Shown: one piece after another, positions 1 through 12,238 of the stretch | How the letters are laid out: each line of letters starts with the position of its first letter | Numbering within the stretch: the stretch's first letter is position 1 | From: Pleurotus djamor | Lineage: Eukaryota > Basidiomycota > Agaricomycetes > Agaricales > Pleurotaceae | Assembly (NCBI GenBank): GCA_029747585.1 | Contig: JAPEVF010000014.1 | Span: forward strand, 124,001-188,000 | Direction of reading: 5' to 3' | Length of the DNA: 64,000 bases | Program-made: the position numbers and the translations under genes | Notes under the pieces: model-generated | What the model saw: the letters and a program-made list of their open reading frames with translations, nothing else | What the model was told of the DNA's origin: nothing | Database searches by the model: none

Positions 1-1631
1 CATATATGCGCAGAGAATCGACTTCGGGTCGTGTGATTTTGCAATTCTTAATGACGATCTTGGGCAACGGCAGTCCAGCCGCTTTGCGATTCTGTAAGAA
101 CTCTTCAAAGGTCGACAGAGTCACCTTCGAGTCACCTTCGCTAGGTTTACCTGAGCGTGGGACAGAGAGGAGCATTATGATCTCCAGTGATTTGTTTTCG
201 ACGTGGGGAAGTACTGATACTACCGTCGACGGAGGGCAAAAAGTAAAGTTCAGGTATTTGAGGTTCTCGAATAGTGGCAGTATGTTCAGCCATTTCGCCG
301 CAGTGACGTCCTCCATGAACGTGTCGCTAACGGTGAGCTCGGTTACAAGCGTGGGCTGTACCTCTGAGCTGAAAATCACGAAGATGTCATCGAGTGGAAG
401 GTGGGGGTTATCCATCGGAATGTCTAGTTCGAGAAAGGGTGCTTCATTCCCTTCCGTATAGGCTTCAAGCCCAAAGCGTAGTGGATCGCCAATGTCCAAG
501 GAAAGTTTGCTCGGTCCGTCATATTTCTCGGTGGGCGTAAGTCGAGACATGAGCGTCGCGATCGCGGGGAGAACATCAGCTCTTTGGACTACATCCCCAT
601 AGAAATTATTACACATTATACGGATTCGCGTCGGGGCCGGTATCTCAAGAATGTCAAAGAGTCTTATGTCGAGTAGATCCTCGGCATCTATATCAATCGC
701 GCGGAGCCTTGGGAGGCAAATTGGGGTAATGGGATCGGCGAGATCAAGAGCGTCATCTTCTGAGGAGTGGATGCTCTCCGAGAGACGGATGTCTTCAATA
801 TTGGGAGTTTGTCGGAGGAAGGTGATAATCCAGTCAAAGGATAGACCCCGGCTAATAGAGCGACAGGAAACAACGAGCTTGGTTAAAGAGGGAAGTAGGG
901 GGACGTCTGATGGAATGAGGACTTCGGTGAGCGTAAGACAGCTCAAGGCCGACATCTGGGACCAAGGAAGAAGAGCCTCGGGCCCAAGGGTAATGATAGC
1001 TGGCAGGTAAAGGGCTTCAGCCGACAAGGGTGCCCATTGGAGATCGAGCTCGACTGAGCGAAGAGAAGCCAAATCACGTCCCTTCGCCAATTCCAAGAGT
1101 TCAGCGACACACTCCAGGTCATCGTCATCCTCGCTAAATCCTAAAGTGAGGCTTTGGATACGAGCACTATGGGACATGACGGCTTCCGCGGAGTCATGAA
1201 ATGTACCCTCCCATTGGTCTTGGCGGAAGAAGGAGCAATACAAGTCAATTGGAACTGTTTTGGAGTGCTTCACCATTGTAGATACAAGGGAGGGATGCGA
1301 CAAGGGTATCGCAGACCAGAACTGCGGGGTATTCAGCAGGACATCGCGCCAGTGGCTACAAACGCCAAGGATAACGGTCCACTTCGCGTGTCCTTCTACG
1401 GTAATAAGGGAGAACTCGTCCTTAAACGCGGTGAAGATCAAGGAGAGGATATCGCTGGGAAGTTGGTTGAACGCGCTGTAGGTGTTTCTCTTGAGCCTGA
1501 GGGAGCGGATGGTTTGTTCTAGCTGGATTATTTCTTGGTCGATGGCTTGCTGCGCCGCATGGTCGGTAGTGAGACAGGCCTAAGTCCGAGTAAGCAGCGA
1601 GTGCGTGAAGATGTAGATAGAATCTGACCAT
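1..1631 (-). CDS. F-box-like protein, 3' end cut by window edge
   Basis: A minus-strand reading frame stays open from the left edge to about 1579. It begins after an AG acceptor at 1580-1581 and shares the N-terminal plan of the intact gene at 1898-3723: an AAQQAID..I.QLEQ.I helix, an F-box-like LPSDILSLIF segment, a CSHWR..LLNTP.FWSAIP motif, then leucine-rich segments such as SLTKLVVSC and ITFLRQTPNIE. Proteins of this fungal family usually act as SCF ubiquitin-ligase adaptors, with the leucine-rich part binding the target; that role is family knowledge, not shown here. Only the last 15-30 residues lie outside the window. The start is uncertain: by analogy with its paralogues a first exon should end in ATG just before the intron (ATG at 1631-1629), but an in-frame TGA lies a few codons upstream, so the N-terminus may be very short or degraded. 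Confidence 0.8.
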
Positions 1632-1897
1632 GTAGATGTTGATGGTGGATGCTCAAGTTGAAGTCAGGGATGCATTGCGCTCGGCGCCCGAAAAAAATCA
1701 AGGATAGGGACCCCCTCACAAACCGTATCAAAAACACTGGAGGACGAAGCAAACGTGAATTTCCGTCCGTTATATTTAACATCGAACGGGAAGGTAGCGA
1801 CCGTTGGTGAGCAAGCTTAGCGATATGGTGTGACGCACAGCACCTGGACAGGCGGACAGAGCAAGAAAAGTAATTGTCTATTAACAAGGAACAGTTT

Positions 1898-3723
1898 TCA
1901 ATCAGACGTATCAAGTGGTGCGAGCGATTGCGCAAAGTCTGGATCAAAATGTCGGAACATCCCTTCTTCGCCACCGTCTTCCAGACCGTCCCAGTCAACA
2001 GTGACATACTTGCGCAGAGCGTCGACGCACGTTCGCGTAATTCTACACTTGGTTATGATAAGCTTGGGTAGTGAAAACCCTGTCGCTTCTCGTCCCCGAA
2101 AGAACTCGAAGACTTCAAGGGGCAGCTCAGGACTCGGCTCCGAGTCATCTTCTGTGCGGCGGCGCGGAATAATCGGGATCGTGAGGAATGATATGACTTC
2201 TAAATCCTTGCTTTCCAGGTCGGAAAGCATGGAGGTAAGGGTCGATGGAGGACAATAGGTAAAGTTCAGAACTTTAAGGTTCTCGAATAGTGGCACCATG
2301 CCGAACCATTTGGTCGGTGTGTCTTCTAGGTATGTGTCCCGGATGGTAAGCTCGGTGACCATTTTGGGTAGGGCCTCCAAACGGAAATGCTGAAGGACGT
2401 CATCAATTGTGAGATCGGGGTGATCCAGGGGAATATCCATATCAAGTGACGGGACTCCAATTCCTTCCGTGTAGGCTACAAGCCCGATACGATTTGGATC
2501 ACCCATGACGCTTAAGCAAAGTTTCTTGGGCCTTTCATGCTCGTCCGCGGGTACGAATCTAGTGATAAGTTTCTTGATGCTAGAGATGACGCCATCCCTG
2601 TGAGCCGAGTCCTCATAATTAGTCCACATTGCATGGACTCGTGTCGAGGTCGGCATCTCAAGAACGTCGAAAAGGTGGATGGCTTCCAGATCCTCCGCGT
2701 CGATGGTGATTAGGCGTAGCCTGGGGAGGCAAATCGGAGCAATGGGGCTGTCAAGGCTGTCATAGTCTGAAGGATGAGACTGGACGATCTCCGCGAATTC
2801 AACCTCTTCAATGTTAGGTGTTTGCCGAAGGAACGTGGTTATCCATTCAACGGAGAGACCCTGACCCGCGGCTTCGCAAGAAACAACAAGTTTGGTTAGA
2901 GAGGGAAGTACGGGGATGTCAAGTGGTACGAGAACCTCTGTGAGACTGAGATAACTCAGGGAAGGCATCTGAGACCAGGGAAGACTACCATCATCGTCGA
3001 TGGTGATGACATCTGGGAGGTAGAGGCTCTGATATGCTTTGGGACTCCGTTGGAGATCGAGTTCGACTGAGCGAACAGACGCTAGATCATGTTCCCTTGC
3101 GCCTGCCAGAAATTCCCCCACACAAGCCATGTCGGTATCATCCTCGCTGAACGCAATGGTGAGGCTTTTGATACGAGCACTTTGCGACATGATCGCAACA
3201 TCGGCTTCGTTGAATGCATTCGTCCATGGGTCTTGGCCAAAAAAAGGACAATATAAGTCGATCGGGGTCATTTTAGAGTGTCGAACCATTGTAGAGACAA
3301 GAGACGGGTATGAGAAGGGTATTGCAGACCAGAAACGAGGCGTGTTCAACAGGATATTCCGCCAATGGCTGCAGACGCGGAGAACGAATGTCCATTTCGT
3401 GTGTTTTTTCTTGGTAAGGTAGAAATTTTGCTTGAACGCGATGAAGATCAAGGATATCACGTCGTTGGGAAGTCGATTGAAAGCGCTGTAAGTGTTTCTC
3501 TTTAGCTTGAGCAAATGAATAGTTTGTTCTAGCTGGGCGATCTCTCGGTCGATGGCTTGTTGCGCCGCAAGGTCGGTAATGAGCAAGACCTATAAGTCAA
3601 AGTGAGCACAAAGACTACATAGCTACACGGAAGAAGGCTCACCATGAGTGACTTTGATGCAATCGACCTTGGAACTGAAGCTTGAGAAATTTGAGGCCTG
3701 CGAAGGAAGTTCGAACGAGGCAA
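1898..3723 (-). CDS. F-box-like/LRR protein, intact copy
   Basis: Two exons: 3723-3643 and 3589-1898, separated by a 53 nt GTGAGC..TATAG intron in phase 0. This gives about 590 residues. After a short basic leader come a coiled helix (AAQQAIDREIAQLEQTIH), an F-box-like segment (LPNDVISLIFIAF), the CSHWRNILLNTPRFWSAIPF motif, and a long leucine-rich C-terminal half ending near ALRKYVTVDWDG and an acidic tail. Family members are thought to be substrate-recognition parts of SCF E3 ligases in nucleus or cytosol. It is the only complete member of the minus-strand cluster at 1-13.6 kb and serves as the reference for judging truncation in the other copies. No break is visible. The target cannot be inferred. 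Confidence 0.85.
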
Positions 3724-4052
3724 TCTTGAATCTCAAAAAAAACTAGAAATAGGGGACTCGGTCGTTTCCCTGGGAACCCCTGTTGTCCGCGGCGAAGGAA
3801 CCGTTACCGACGACTTCCGCCTGCTTCCGTCCGTTTAATATGAGTTGAATGGTTAATTAATAGCTAATTTTGAAAGCCAACGATACTGGATTCTTGGTGG
3901 ACAAGCGTATGCCCAGAAGCAGAACGGGAGGAATTATGTACTCTATCTATCACCAATCGTAATGGCAGGGAGGATGTTTTCAAGCAGAGACATGTACTAA
4001 TTACTAGTAGTGTCATTCGCAAAACATTATGCCGAGCATGTTCTTCTCAGAG

Positions 4053-4680
4053 TTAACCATCCTCATCGCCGTCTTCCACGCCGTCCCATTCGACAGTGAC
4101 ATATTTGCGAAGAGCATCGACTTGCGATTCCGTGATTGTACAGTTCTTGATGATGATCTTTGTTGGCAAGGGTCCGGCTGCTTCGCGTCTCTGTGCGAAC
4201 CCCTCGAGGTTCGCAAGGCTACCATCTGAGTCACCTGCCCTAACGTTGCCATACGAAGGTGGTGATATGAAGGAAAGTGATACGGTTTCAAGCTTGTTCT
4301 TTGAACGCGCAAGCATAGAGAGCGGTGTCAAAGCGTCGCAAGATCTAAAGTTGAGATTTCTAAGGTTTCCGAATAATGAAAGCATCCCCAGCCATTTTGT
4401 TGAAGTACGACCTTCGGTGAATGTGTTACTAATGGTAAGATCGGTGACTTGTGTAAGTGAAATATTTGATAGGCAAATGTCGAAGACTTCGTCAAGAGTA
4501 AAGCTTGTTCTATCCACTGGGAGATCAAGTTCAAGGAAAGGCCTCTCAGCCCCTTCTTCGTAGGCTTCCAGTCGAATGCAGTACAAATCACCATCGGCGA
4601 CAAAGACGAGCTCATTGACCACTTTGCTTTGGTCGGTGCGTGCAAGCCGACATCAGGAAAGTCCTCCACCTCGATAATCC
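4053..4680 (-). pseudogene. C-terminal remnant of an F-box-like gene
   Basis: The frame 4622-4053 matches the last third of the intact paralogue at 1898-3723: LEAYEEG..PFLELDLP, TDLTISNTF.E...TKWLGM, LFGNLRNLNF, and a near-identical end, VDALRKYVTVEWDG. Homology can be followed a little upstream to about 4680, but in-frame stops appear there. No F-box, N-terminal helix or start codon precedes it. It is read as a decayed copy that lost its 5' two thirds. It sits directly beyond the 3' end of the Plavaka transposase gene, in the same orientation as the truncated F-box gene on the other side of the mobile unit. Confidence 0.8.
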
Positions 4681-4896
4681 ACATTTGCCTATCACACGGT
4701 ATCGAAACAGCCCTCTGGATGTATTGGTTACATAGGCCATCAGAGGCCAAAGAGGTAGGGTAGATGGGGGCGGCGCTACAATGTCCTTTGTAATTGATTG
4801 TGTATATATGATGTCCAATCTATTTACACCAAATTTATGAGCCTCAGATAGATGGAGCGTTGTATGGATCACTATGATAGCATCGAAGCAAAGGCG

Positions 4897-7800
4897 CTAA
4901 ATCGGATCCAAATAGAAGGTAGCAAGATCGATGTAGCGAGCAAAGAAAAATGATTTGCACTCCTCGAGGACGTTGTCTGAGGTCCAGCGAAGATTGCATT
5001 CACTTCCGAACCTCGGAATGAGATAGCAGGGCCCTTGAATGCGCGAGAGATCAATGATTTCAGGGACGGGGAGATGATGGTGCATCTGGCGGGACAATTG
5101 GAAAAGGTGGTTGTTGGGGTCGCGAGCACGGAATGGATTGAACCATTCGACGTAAGCCAGCTGGTATGGCTGCTGGGGCGTGCGAAGATGCTGGGGGAGC
5201 TCAAAGATGAAACGCAGTTGGGCTACGCGGAGTCCTAAGCGTGTTAGTGAGCTAATGAGATGGAACGGCGCGTAGGTGAGTACATACCTTCAAGCGCTGT
5301 TCCCGAGATATGGGGATTCGGCCGATCATCTGGGACCTTGACAAGGACCGTTTGAAAGTACGAAGGTTGCCCTTTGTTTCCGGGCGAGGCGGGTTTGGAT
5401 GGCCAAGCACGGATACGAACATGCTGCTCAGCTCGGCCGACCGCAGGTATGGTGGGTAGCAACACTGTCATGCAACGAAAGCCGTTGAAAGTGTCGTAGA
5501 GAGAGGGGTGAAGAGGCTGTGGGCTGCTCGCGCTTTGGCGTTGAAGAAGAATTCGAAGGGTGTGGAAGAACTCCGGTGCGAAGCGAGCTTCGATGTCACC
5601 AACAGCCAGATGCGGATAGCCAGGCTTTGATGCCACGACGCGACGAGCGCGTGATGTTGAACAATGGGTGATTTTGTTTGTGTTCTCAGGCTCGTCATCT
5701 TCGTCCGTACTATCACCACCACCACCGCCATTTCTGTCCCCATCCTCGCTTTCTATCCTCTCGCAACCCAGGACGCCGCGATTTTGTAGCCGCCAATCAA
5801 GATACTTTGCAAATTCGGCGACTGCTTCTCGACGCTGAAGCCAGATGGCCATTTGTTTGATGTAGTCGCGTCGGTTGCTGGCACGGTACGCATCTTTTGT
5901 GTATTCTATGTGAAAGCGCTCAGGCGATTCGGTGTTGTAGCCATCCGCTGATCCACGCGACCGAATCGAGGAGACATAGTGAAGCAGCTGGTGGAATTTC
6001 GGGATGTTGAAGTGGGTGCGTACGCCTGTCCTGATAAAAATGTCTTTTTCTTTGTGGAGGGTAACTAAAGCGTTGTCTAGAGCAGTGAGCGTCGTTGTCG
6101 TCTGGATGTGAAGTTGAGAATAGTAGATGAAGTCAAGCGCAGCGGTAGCGGCGCGAAGGACAGCTGGTTGAACTGCTCCGGTAAGTATTCCTGTGAAAAC
6201 TTTCTGCATTTCGCGATGCTCGCGTCCCGTCCATTGTGATACCGTGGATATTCCATTTCTGAATCGCCGCAAGCCAGGGTACTTGGTCATAGTTCGAAAA
6301 CGCGCGTCGATTTCGTGGTCCCCTGCGATCTCCATACACCACTTAACGAGATGGTCCTTGAATATACCTTTATGTAGTTGGTGGAGTATGTCGGGGGTGA
6401 GGCACGTAAAGATGTCGGTATGTGGTAAGCTTTTCCAAAATGGCTCAAACACAGGTCTCATCCCCTCATCCTTGTAGGCTTTGACACGTCGGCCAGTTCG
6501 CTTTTGCTCCAGAATCGTTGCAGTACGGGCTGGGTCTCGCAAGAGTGAGTCAAGCAGCTCCCCTCGCCGCTCTGGCCTGACACGGCACTTTGGACAGTAG
6601 CTCTCCTTGCAACAGGCGACGAGGCATTGTTCTGGAAAGTCTGCCACATATGCCGCCAGGATAGGATGGACTCGGCGAATGCCAGAGTCGGCGCAGATCA
6701 TTTTGACTCCGTCGCATCCAGCCTTGACTAATGGCTGTAACAACATCCGCATGCATTGATGGAAGAGTCGATACCCTGTCGCCGAACGTGTACTATCTGC
6801 GCAGCATTTAAGCTTAGCTACAGGTAGGTAGCCTGACCAATTTAGGTGAATATTCTATCTAACTCGACATGGTACATGGAAGTAGGCACGAACCAACAAG
6901 AACCGTTGCTTGTGCAGAAGGTTTTCGCCGAACACTCTTTTCGATGTTTCCAATGGTAAGGTACACTGGCCATGCGGATTTATCACCACCGAATTGCGAA
7001 AGTTGGGTTTTATCCGACGCGAGGATGATGGGGGCAATCGTCGCTCCTTGGGCCAAAGTTGCCTAATGAGGATGGTAAGCGCGTTCGTCGACTTGGGTGA
7101 TCAATGAGCTTACTTGTGTCTCCCACCACCAATCAGCCGTCCAAGCTTCATCAAATATTCTGTCCGTGCCGTCTGCTCCTGTGTAAACCCGTTCAGGAGC
7201 ATATGCCAGGACGTCCTTGTAGGCAGGATTGCCAAGTAGCTCCCGGACGCATTCAACAGGGTCACGCCGCCATAGCTCTAGCTCCTCAGTCATTGCTTGT
7301 CCTCTACCATCCACAAGATCCCCGTGAACAGTGACCACATCGCGGAACCATCCTGGAGTTTGGGTGGGTAGACTGTCCACACATCGAAGGAACTGCTTTA
7401 CGTTGAGGAAGGATAAGTCCATGTGACTCCTTGTCTGGCAAGATGCGTCAGGTCAGTTTGATCTTTAGAGATATAAACAAGATACTCACGATTGGTAGTT
7501 TGAGGAACTCATCTGTTTGCGACTGACCGGCATTCTTGACAAGCCATTGGGCAAGCTGCCACTCTTGCTCGCTTGCAAATGGGCCATATAGACTGGGGTT
7601 CTCATTGAGAATCCCTGCGAACTTTGTTTGCCCGTGTCCCAGTGTCGCGCCCGCCTTCCATTCGTCCGGACAACTCTCTGCCCACCGCTGATGACCATTG
7701 TGTTCATCATCTTCGTCCCAAACCTCCTCCACTGTCACTGGATGGCGTGGCTGCGGCCGAAGGCTGGGGATGTCGGGCAATGATGGACAGTCACTGGCGG

Positions 7801-8086
7801 TTTCGACTGACGGTTCGTAGGCTCTGTCTTCGTCTGCGGCCGATGCATCTGGCTCACATGGTTCTTCATCAACCACAGCTGGTACATCAGCAAAATCACC
7901 AAGCTCGGAGTCTTCACGCTGGTTATCAGCTACATCGGATTCAAACCAGATCCTTGCCGCAAGATCATGAAATTGCTTTGAATATTCCCGATGACATTCG
8001 GGGACACGTTTAATGTGCCGCAGGATGCCCGCCGACGTTGGGAACGGGCCCTTGCCGCAAAATCCGCAATGTTGAGATGAAGCCAT
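4897..8086 (-). mobile_element. Plavaka-type transposase gene, apparently intact
   Basis: Five exons (8086-7490, 7434-7114, 7062-6894, 6832-5288, 5234-4897) join in frame to 2970 nt, 989 residues, with all junctions GT..AG. The N-terminus carries a C2H2-like zinc finger (CGFCGK..P...GILRHIKRVPECH) followed by an acidic linker. The core has features I recognise from fungal Plavaka transposases: [32 protein letters not shown] followed by a CPKC knuckle, [20 protein letters not shown], and a C-terminal AYVEWFNPF segment. Plavaka enzymes are related to the KDZ/CACTA-like cut-and-paste elements of Agaricomycetes. The long unbroken coding sequence suggests recent insertion. I found no convincing terminal inverted repeats or target-site duplication, so the element's true ends are unknown. 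The gene starts 251 bp from the divergent DUF6532 gene. Confidence 0.88.
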
Positions 8087-8337
8087 CGAGAAGTATGCTG
8101 TTTGTGGAACGAGGTCGACAAGAGGTCGAAATTTTCCGCCTCCCCTATCTTTCCCCAATATTCCACCACCTTCCTCCCCCACGTTACTCCCTACCTCTCA
8201 CGTTATCCTCTCCTCCATCACGTTTGTCGCGCGACGCGTTGTTGATGCATCGAAAAGTCTACATAGCCACCCTGTACGGGTATTTAAGGTAGCAGCGCAG
8301 CACATAATCCTCCCTAACACCCTTGTTTATCATCCCA

Positions 8338-10479
8338 ATGCCCCGCATCATATCCAACCAGGAGAACATGGATCCAAACGCTGCCACCCCAGGGCCTCGG
8401 ATTAGAAAGCAAACAGCGAAGCAACAGGAAATCAGTATGTGAGGTTTTTTTTATCTATGTTACGAAGTCTCTTACCATTTTTTTCAGCCGCTCNAAAAAA
8501 ATTCCCAAGCTCATGCAAAGGAGCAGCGACAACAAACTGCTGCCTTGCGAGCAGCCCAGCAACTGGAGGAGGAGAACGACTTTGATCAAGATCGATGTGA
8601 GTTGACCCTCTCATTGGAACGATTGTTGCCCCTCTTCTAACATGTCTACCGTAGTACCAGCAGAGTCGGAAGATGATGATGGAGAAGATGGTGAAATGCC
8701 TACCAGAATGGACACTGAAGTAAGTTCTCTTCCTCTGCTTTTCCGGTGGATGGAGCTCATTGTGTCCTGTAGTTTCATGTCGTTACTGCATCAACCCCCG
8801 TCACGGCTGATCGACCTCGAACTGTGGTTCGCAATGGCCGTGTCTTAACCTTTCGCGCACCACCCCACAGCCAAATGCCACAGGTAAGACTGGCCTTGAA
8901 TCTTTCATTTCATTGCTTAAGCCTTCACAAGCGACCTGCGAGGGTCACCACAGGCCCATATCAAAAGCGCAACCTCGTCAGACGCGCAACTCGCATCCCT
9001 CCCACTGAAATGTCAACAACTATGCCACTTGCTCAAACTCCTGCACCAGCCACTCGGCACTCTCAACATGAGGATCTCACCCAAGATCCCAATGAGTATA
9101 GTGAGCATTCTAGAATTATTGTCCAAACTCTGTAATAACATTGTTTTAACCAGATGAAAATTATTTTGATCATGAAAGATCCTACGACGATGAACCCGAT
9201 CCAGCCCCGGTTCAGGTTCCGCCTCACCCAAGCTACCCCAATGCTCACCCAGATTTCGAAAGCTTCTCCCAGCAAGTGCGTCAAGGTCGTTATCGTGAAC
9301 GGCAAGATAGCCCGCCGCCCGAGCCTGCTCCGGAAATCCGCTCGCATAAGCGCCCTGCCTCATCCCAGCACTCCGTCAATGTTCAGGAGTCCACCGTCAT
9401 CAAAAGGGCTCGACTGACCTTCGTGAGCAGCGGCTCTCGCGGTCGCACCAAGGGCTCGGACATCAATGGCCCTGGAAAACAAGTACTGGAGTTGTCGTTC
9501 ACCAATTTCCGCGCCTTTGTCTCCACAGATACCCCCTTCCCCACCCACGATGAAATCAATCAAGTGATTGTTAACATCTGGTGCCGGTCGTGCAAGCAAA
9601 TTGGTGTCCTCATCGAGTTTGAGGAGGCTGTTAGCTTGTTGGTATGTTGTCTCCTCCTTGACGTTGAGGGTGTTTCGTGCTCATCATATTATTTCTTTCC
9701 ATAAGGTTGGTCAACGTGGGCCACAGATGCGTGGCGAGCTCAAGACTAAAGCTCGCCCGATCGTTGAGCTTACGTATGGACTTCGCGCGGAGGACGACCG
9801 CATCAAAATGCGTGAACATGTGGAAAGATTGCTTAGTCGATATACATTTGTCTTTCGCGTACGTATCGCCGCCCAGCTGAATTTCCCTTCTAATCACTTG
9901 CCCTCAGGACACCGACACGCGAACAGGCATGTATATGAACGACATTATCCAGACAATTGTCAACAAAGTCTGGTTCAGCAATAGAAAGGCCGACGGCGTC
10001 AAGCATCCATCTTTCTCCGATGACGACGGGATCCCTCTCATCACCATAGCCCTTGTCCTTACTGTGGTAAGCCAACAAATGCTACAAATACCCCGCAACG
10101 ACACTGATGGCACAAACACACAGGTAGAAAATGTCTTGGATGAATGGCTCACTGGCGAGCATGTTGATATGCCATTCTCTGCCCACAACTATCGTGACAA
10201 ATACCACGCGCACCTACAAACCCTTCGGAACTTTCAAGCTCATGCCCCCAGTGTTGTACTTCAGCTACGCAAACGGCTGTTGACCCAGGCACGGTGAGTT
10301 CCTTATTTTTACAATGAGACATTTCTCGTCTCAGTGTTTTCTGTAGCCGGTATGCCAAGGTAGACGAAGCCAGCGCGGAGCCGCGACCCGGCCTTAACGC
10401 TGATGATTTCGAGACTGCTCTCCAAGAGTGGCGGGTCCAGAATACTAATGAGGCCGATGTTACTGCAACGGAGGGTTAA
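8338..10479 (+). CDS. DUF6532-like protein, divergent partner of the transposase
   Basis: Ten exons can be joined: 8338-8434, 8488-8596, 8655-8719, 8773-8883, 8932-9100, 9154-9641, 9706-9858, 9908-10066, 10124-10293 and 10347-10479. The N-terminal half is low-complexity and charged, with Gln- and Glu-rich stretches and a basic HKRPASSQ..KRARL patch. The C-terminal half, from about LELSFTNFRAF through YMNDIIQTIVNKVWF, VLDEWLTG and FSAHNYRDKYHAHLQTL, resembles the helical DUF6532 domain of Agaricomycete proteins; its function is unknown to me. Exon 2 contains an N at 8494 beside a run of A; deleting it restores the frame. The start codons of this gene and the transposase are 251 bp apart and divergent, so they may share a promoter and may both be carried by the element. 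The domain name is from recall and not searched. Confidence 0.72.
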
Positions 10480-10738
10480 TTCGCGCAGCCTTTGGGGGAA
10501 TAGTCTATTTACTAGTAGTACATATTCTTAGGCCAATTACCCTCTAGTTTGAACGAAAAATGGAAAAGCTTCCTATTTTTATTCCCTACTATCTCTGGAA
10601 TCTGGTGAAAGACTGTGATGTACATATGATATGGGTGCCTATGATAATTGCGGTCTGTTGCCCTTCGCCTACATTGTCATTACTGTGCGGCGGCATTGTC
10701 TATGTTTTCCTATGTACAGGGGGGTTTGCCTCCTCACC

Positions 10739-12047
10739 TCAAACTCCTATCCAGACATGATAGACCTCTCGAGGCGCTGACTGGTTTCCTGATGGAGAGA
10801 TGAGACTTCCTAGGGTAGAGAGTACACCGGCTCCGATCGGATCGCTTTTCTCACAAGTGGCGTAAATTCCGCAGACCTGTGTAGAGGTCGGGATTTCCAG
10901 ACCATCAAAGAGCTTTATGGCGTCCAAGCCCTCCGCGTCTACATCGATCCGGCGCAGCCTTGTTAAGGGGAAAGGAATGGTGGTATGATCTGGATCTTCG
11001 AAAGGATCTGATGATGAGATGATTTCCCTCAGATCGATTTCTTCGATATTTGGCGTTTGACGAAGGAAGGTGGTGATCCAATCGCTCGATAGGCCGTGAT
11101 CTGCAGCACGACAGGAAATGACAAGTTTTGATAGGGAGGGAAGTGAAGGGATGTCCGGTGGAAGGAGGACTTCCGACAGTTCAAGGTAGGTCAGAGATGA
11201 CATCTGAGACCAGGGAAGACTAGTCTCCAGGTTAATCGTGACGGTCTGGAAAATGCGGTGATAGTGAAGATCCAGTTTGACCGAGCGGAGGGACGCAAGA
11301 TTGTGTTCACTTGCATATGCAAAGAAATCTTGCACACACTCCAAGTCATAATATTCGTCGCTGAATCCTATGGTGAGGGCCTGGAGACGAGCACTTTGGG
11401 TCAAGACTATACCCAGCGCGTCAAAGATACCATCCCATGAGTCTTGACCAAAGAAGGGACAGTGTAAATGTATAGGGACCATTTTTGAGTGCTGAACCAT
11501 TTCAGAGACCAGGGAGGGGTGCGACAGTGGAATTGCCGACCAAAACCGTGGGGTATTCAACAGCACGCTTCGCCAGTGGGTACAGACACCAAGGATATGC
11601 ACCCACTGTGCATGTTCGCTTATGTTCGTAAGGGAATACTCCTCCTTGTACGCAATGAAGATCATGGCCAGGACATCGTTGGGCAGCTGATTGAACGCGC
11701 TGCACGTATTTCGCTGCTGCTTCAGCGAACGGATGGTTAATTGTAGCTGAGCGATCTGGCGATCGATGGCTTGCTGAGCTGCGAAATTAGTAGTCAGTAC
11801 TGCCTATCCATGAATCCTGAGTAAGCCTTGGGCAGAGGGAAATGTAGATAGGCATGCTTACCATGATGATGATGGTGGTCGGGTCGAAGGTGGCAGACTT
11901 AGGCCGTTGGGCGTCTGCGTCGCCTGACTTGAGAAGAGCAAATGAGGCTGCCTCGAGGGCGTTTGTATCGATCGCCTGTTGTTTGATGGCTAGTGGCTCC
12001 GTTAGCGTTCTAAGATGTCTCCGTCGTGAATAATGCATGTGCCCCAT
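10739..12047 (-). CDS. F-box-like protein, C-terminally truncated
   Basis: Exon 1 is 12047-11862 (62 codons) and exon 2 is 11803-10739, with a 58 nt intron in phase 0 at the same place as in the intact paralogue. The product has about 416 residues against about 590 for the intact copy. It keeps the N-terminal helix, the F-box-like LPNDVLAMIFIAY, CTHWRSVLLNTPRFWSAIPL and the first leucine-rich segments (WITTFLRQTPNIEE). It stops at a TGA right after a stretch aligned with the paralogue's LCLSVMGD region. About one third of the leucine-rich part is missing. The gene may still be expressed as a short form or may be a pseudogene. The truncation point lies next to the Plavaka/DUF6532 unit. Confidence 0.75.
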
Positions 12048-12238
12048 GGGACGTATATTTCTGGAACGGAATTCAACATTCCTAGTAGGCAGACGATAGG
12101 GATCAAGCGAGTAAGAGAAGAAAAGAAAACGGGGAGGTCACAGACAGGGATATGGTCAGCGTCCCATAATCACTGAAACAAGTGTCAGCCCTTCACCTCC
12201 TCCGCGGATTTATTTGGTTGTCCCCCTCAACATCAACA

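Noticed and set aside
4729..10716. TACATAGG at 4729-4736 and CCTATGTA at 10709-10716 as terminal inverted repeats of the Plavaka unit
   Set aside because: An 8 bp match between two 250 bp windows is expected about once by chance, and no target-site duplication flanks it.
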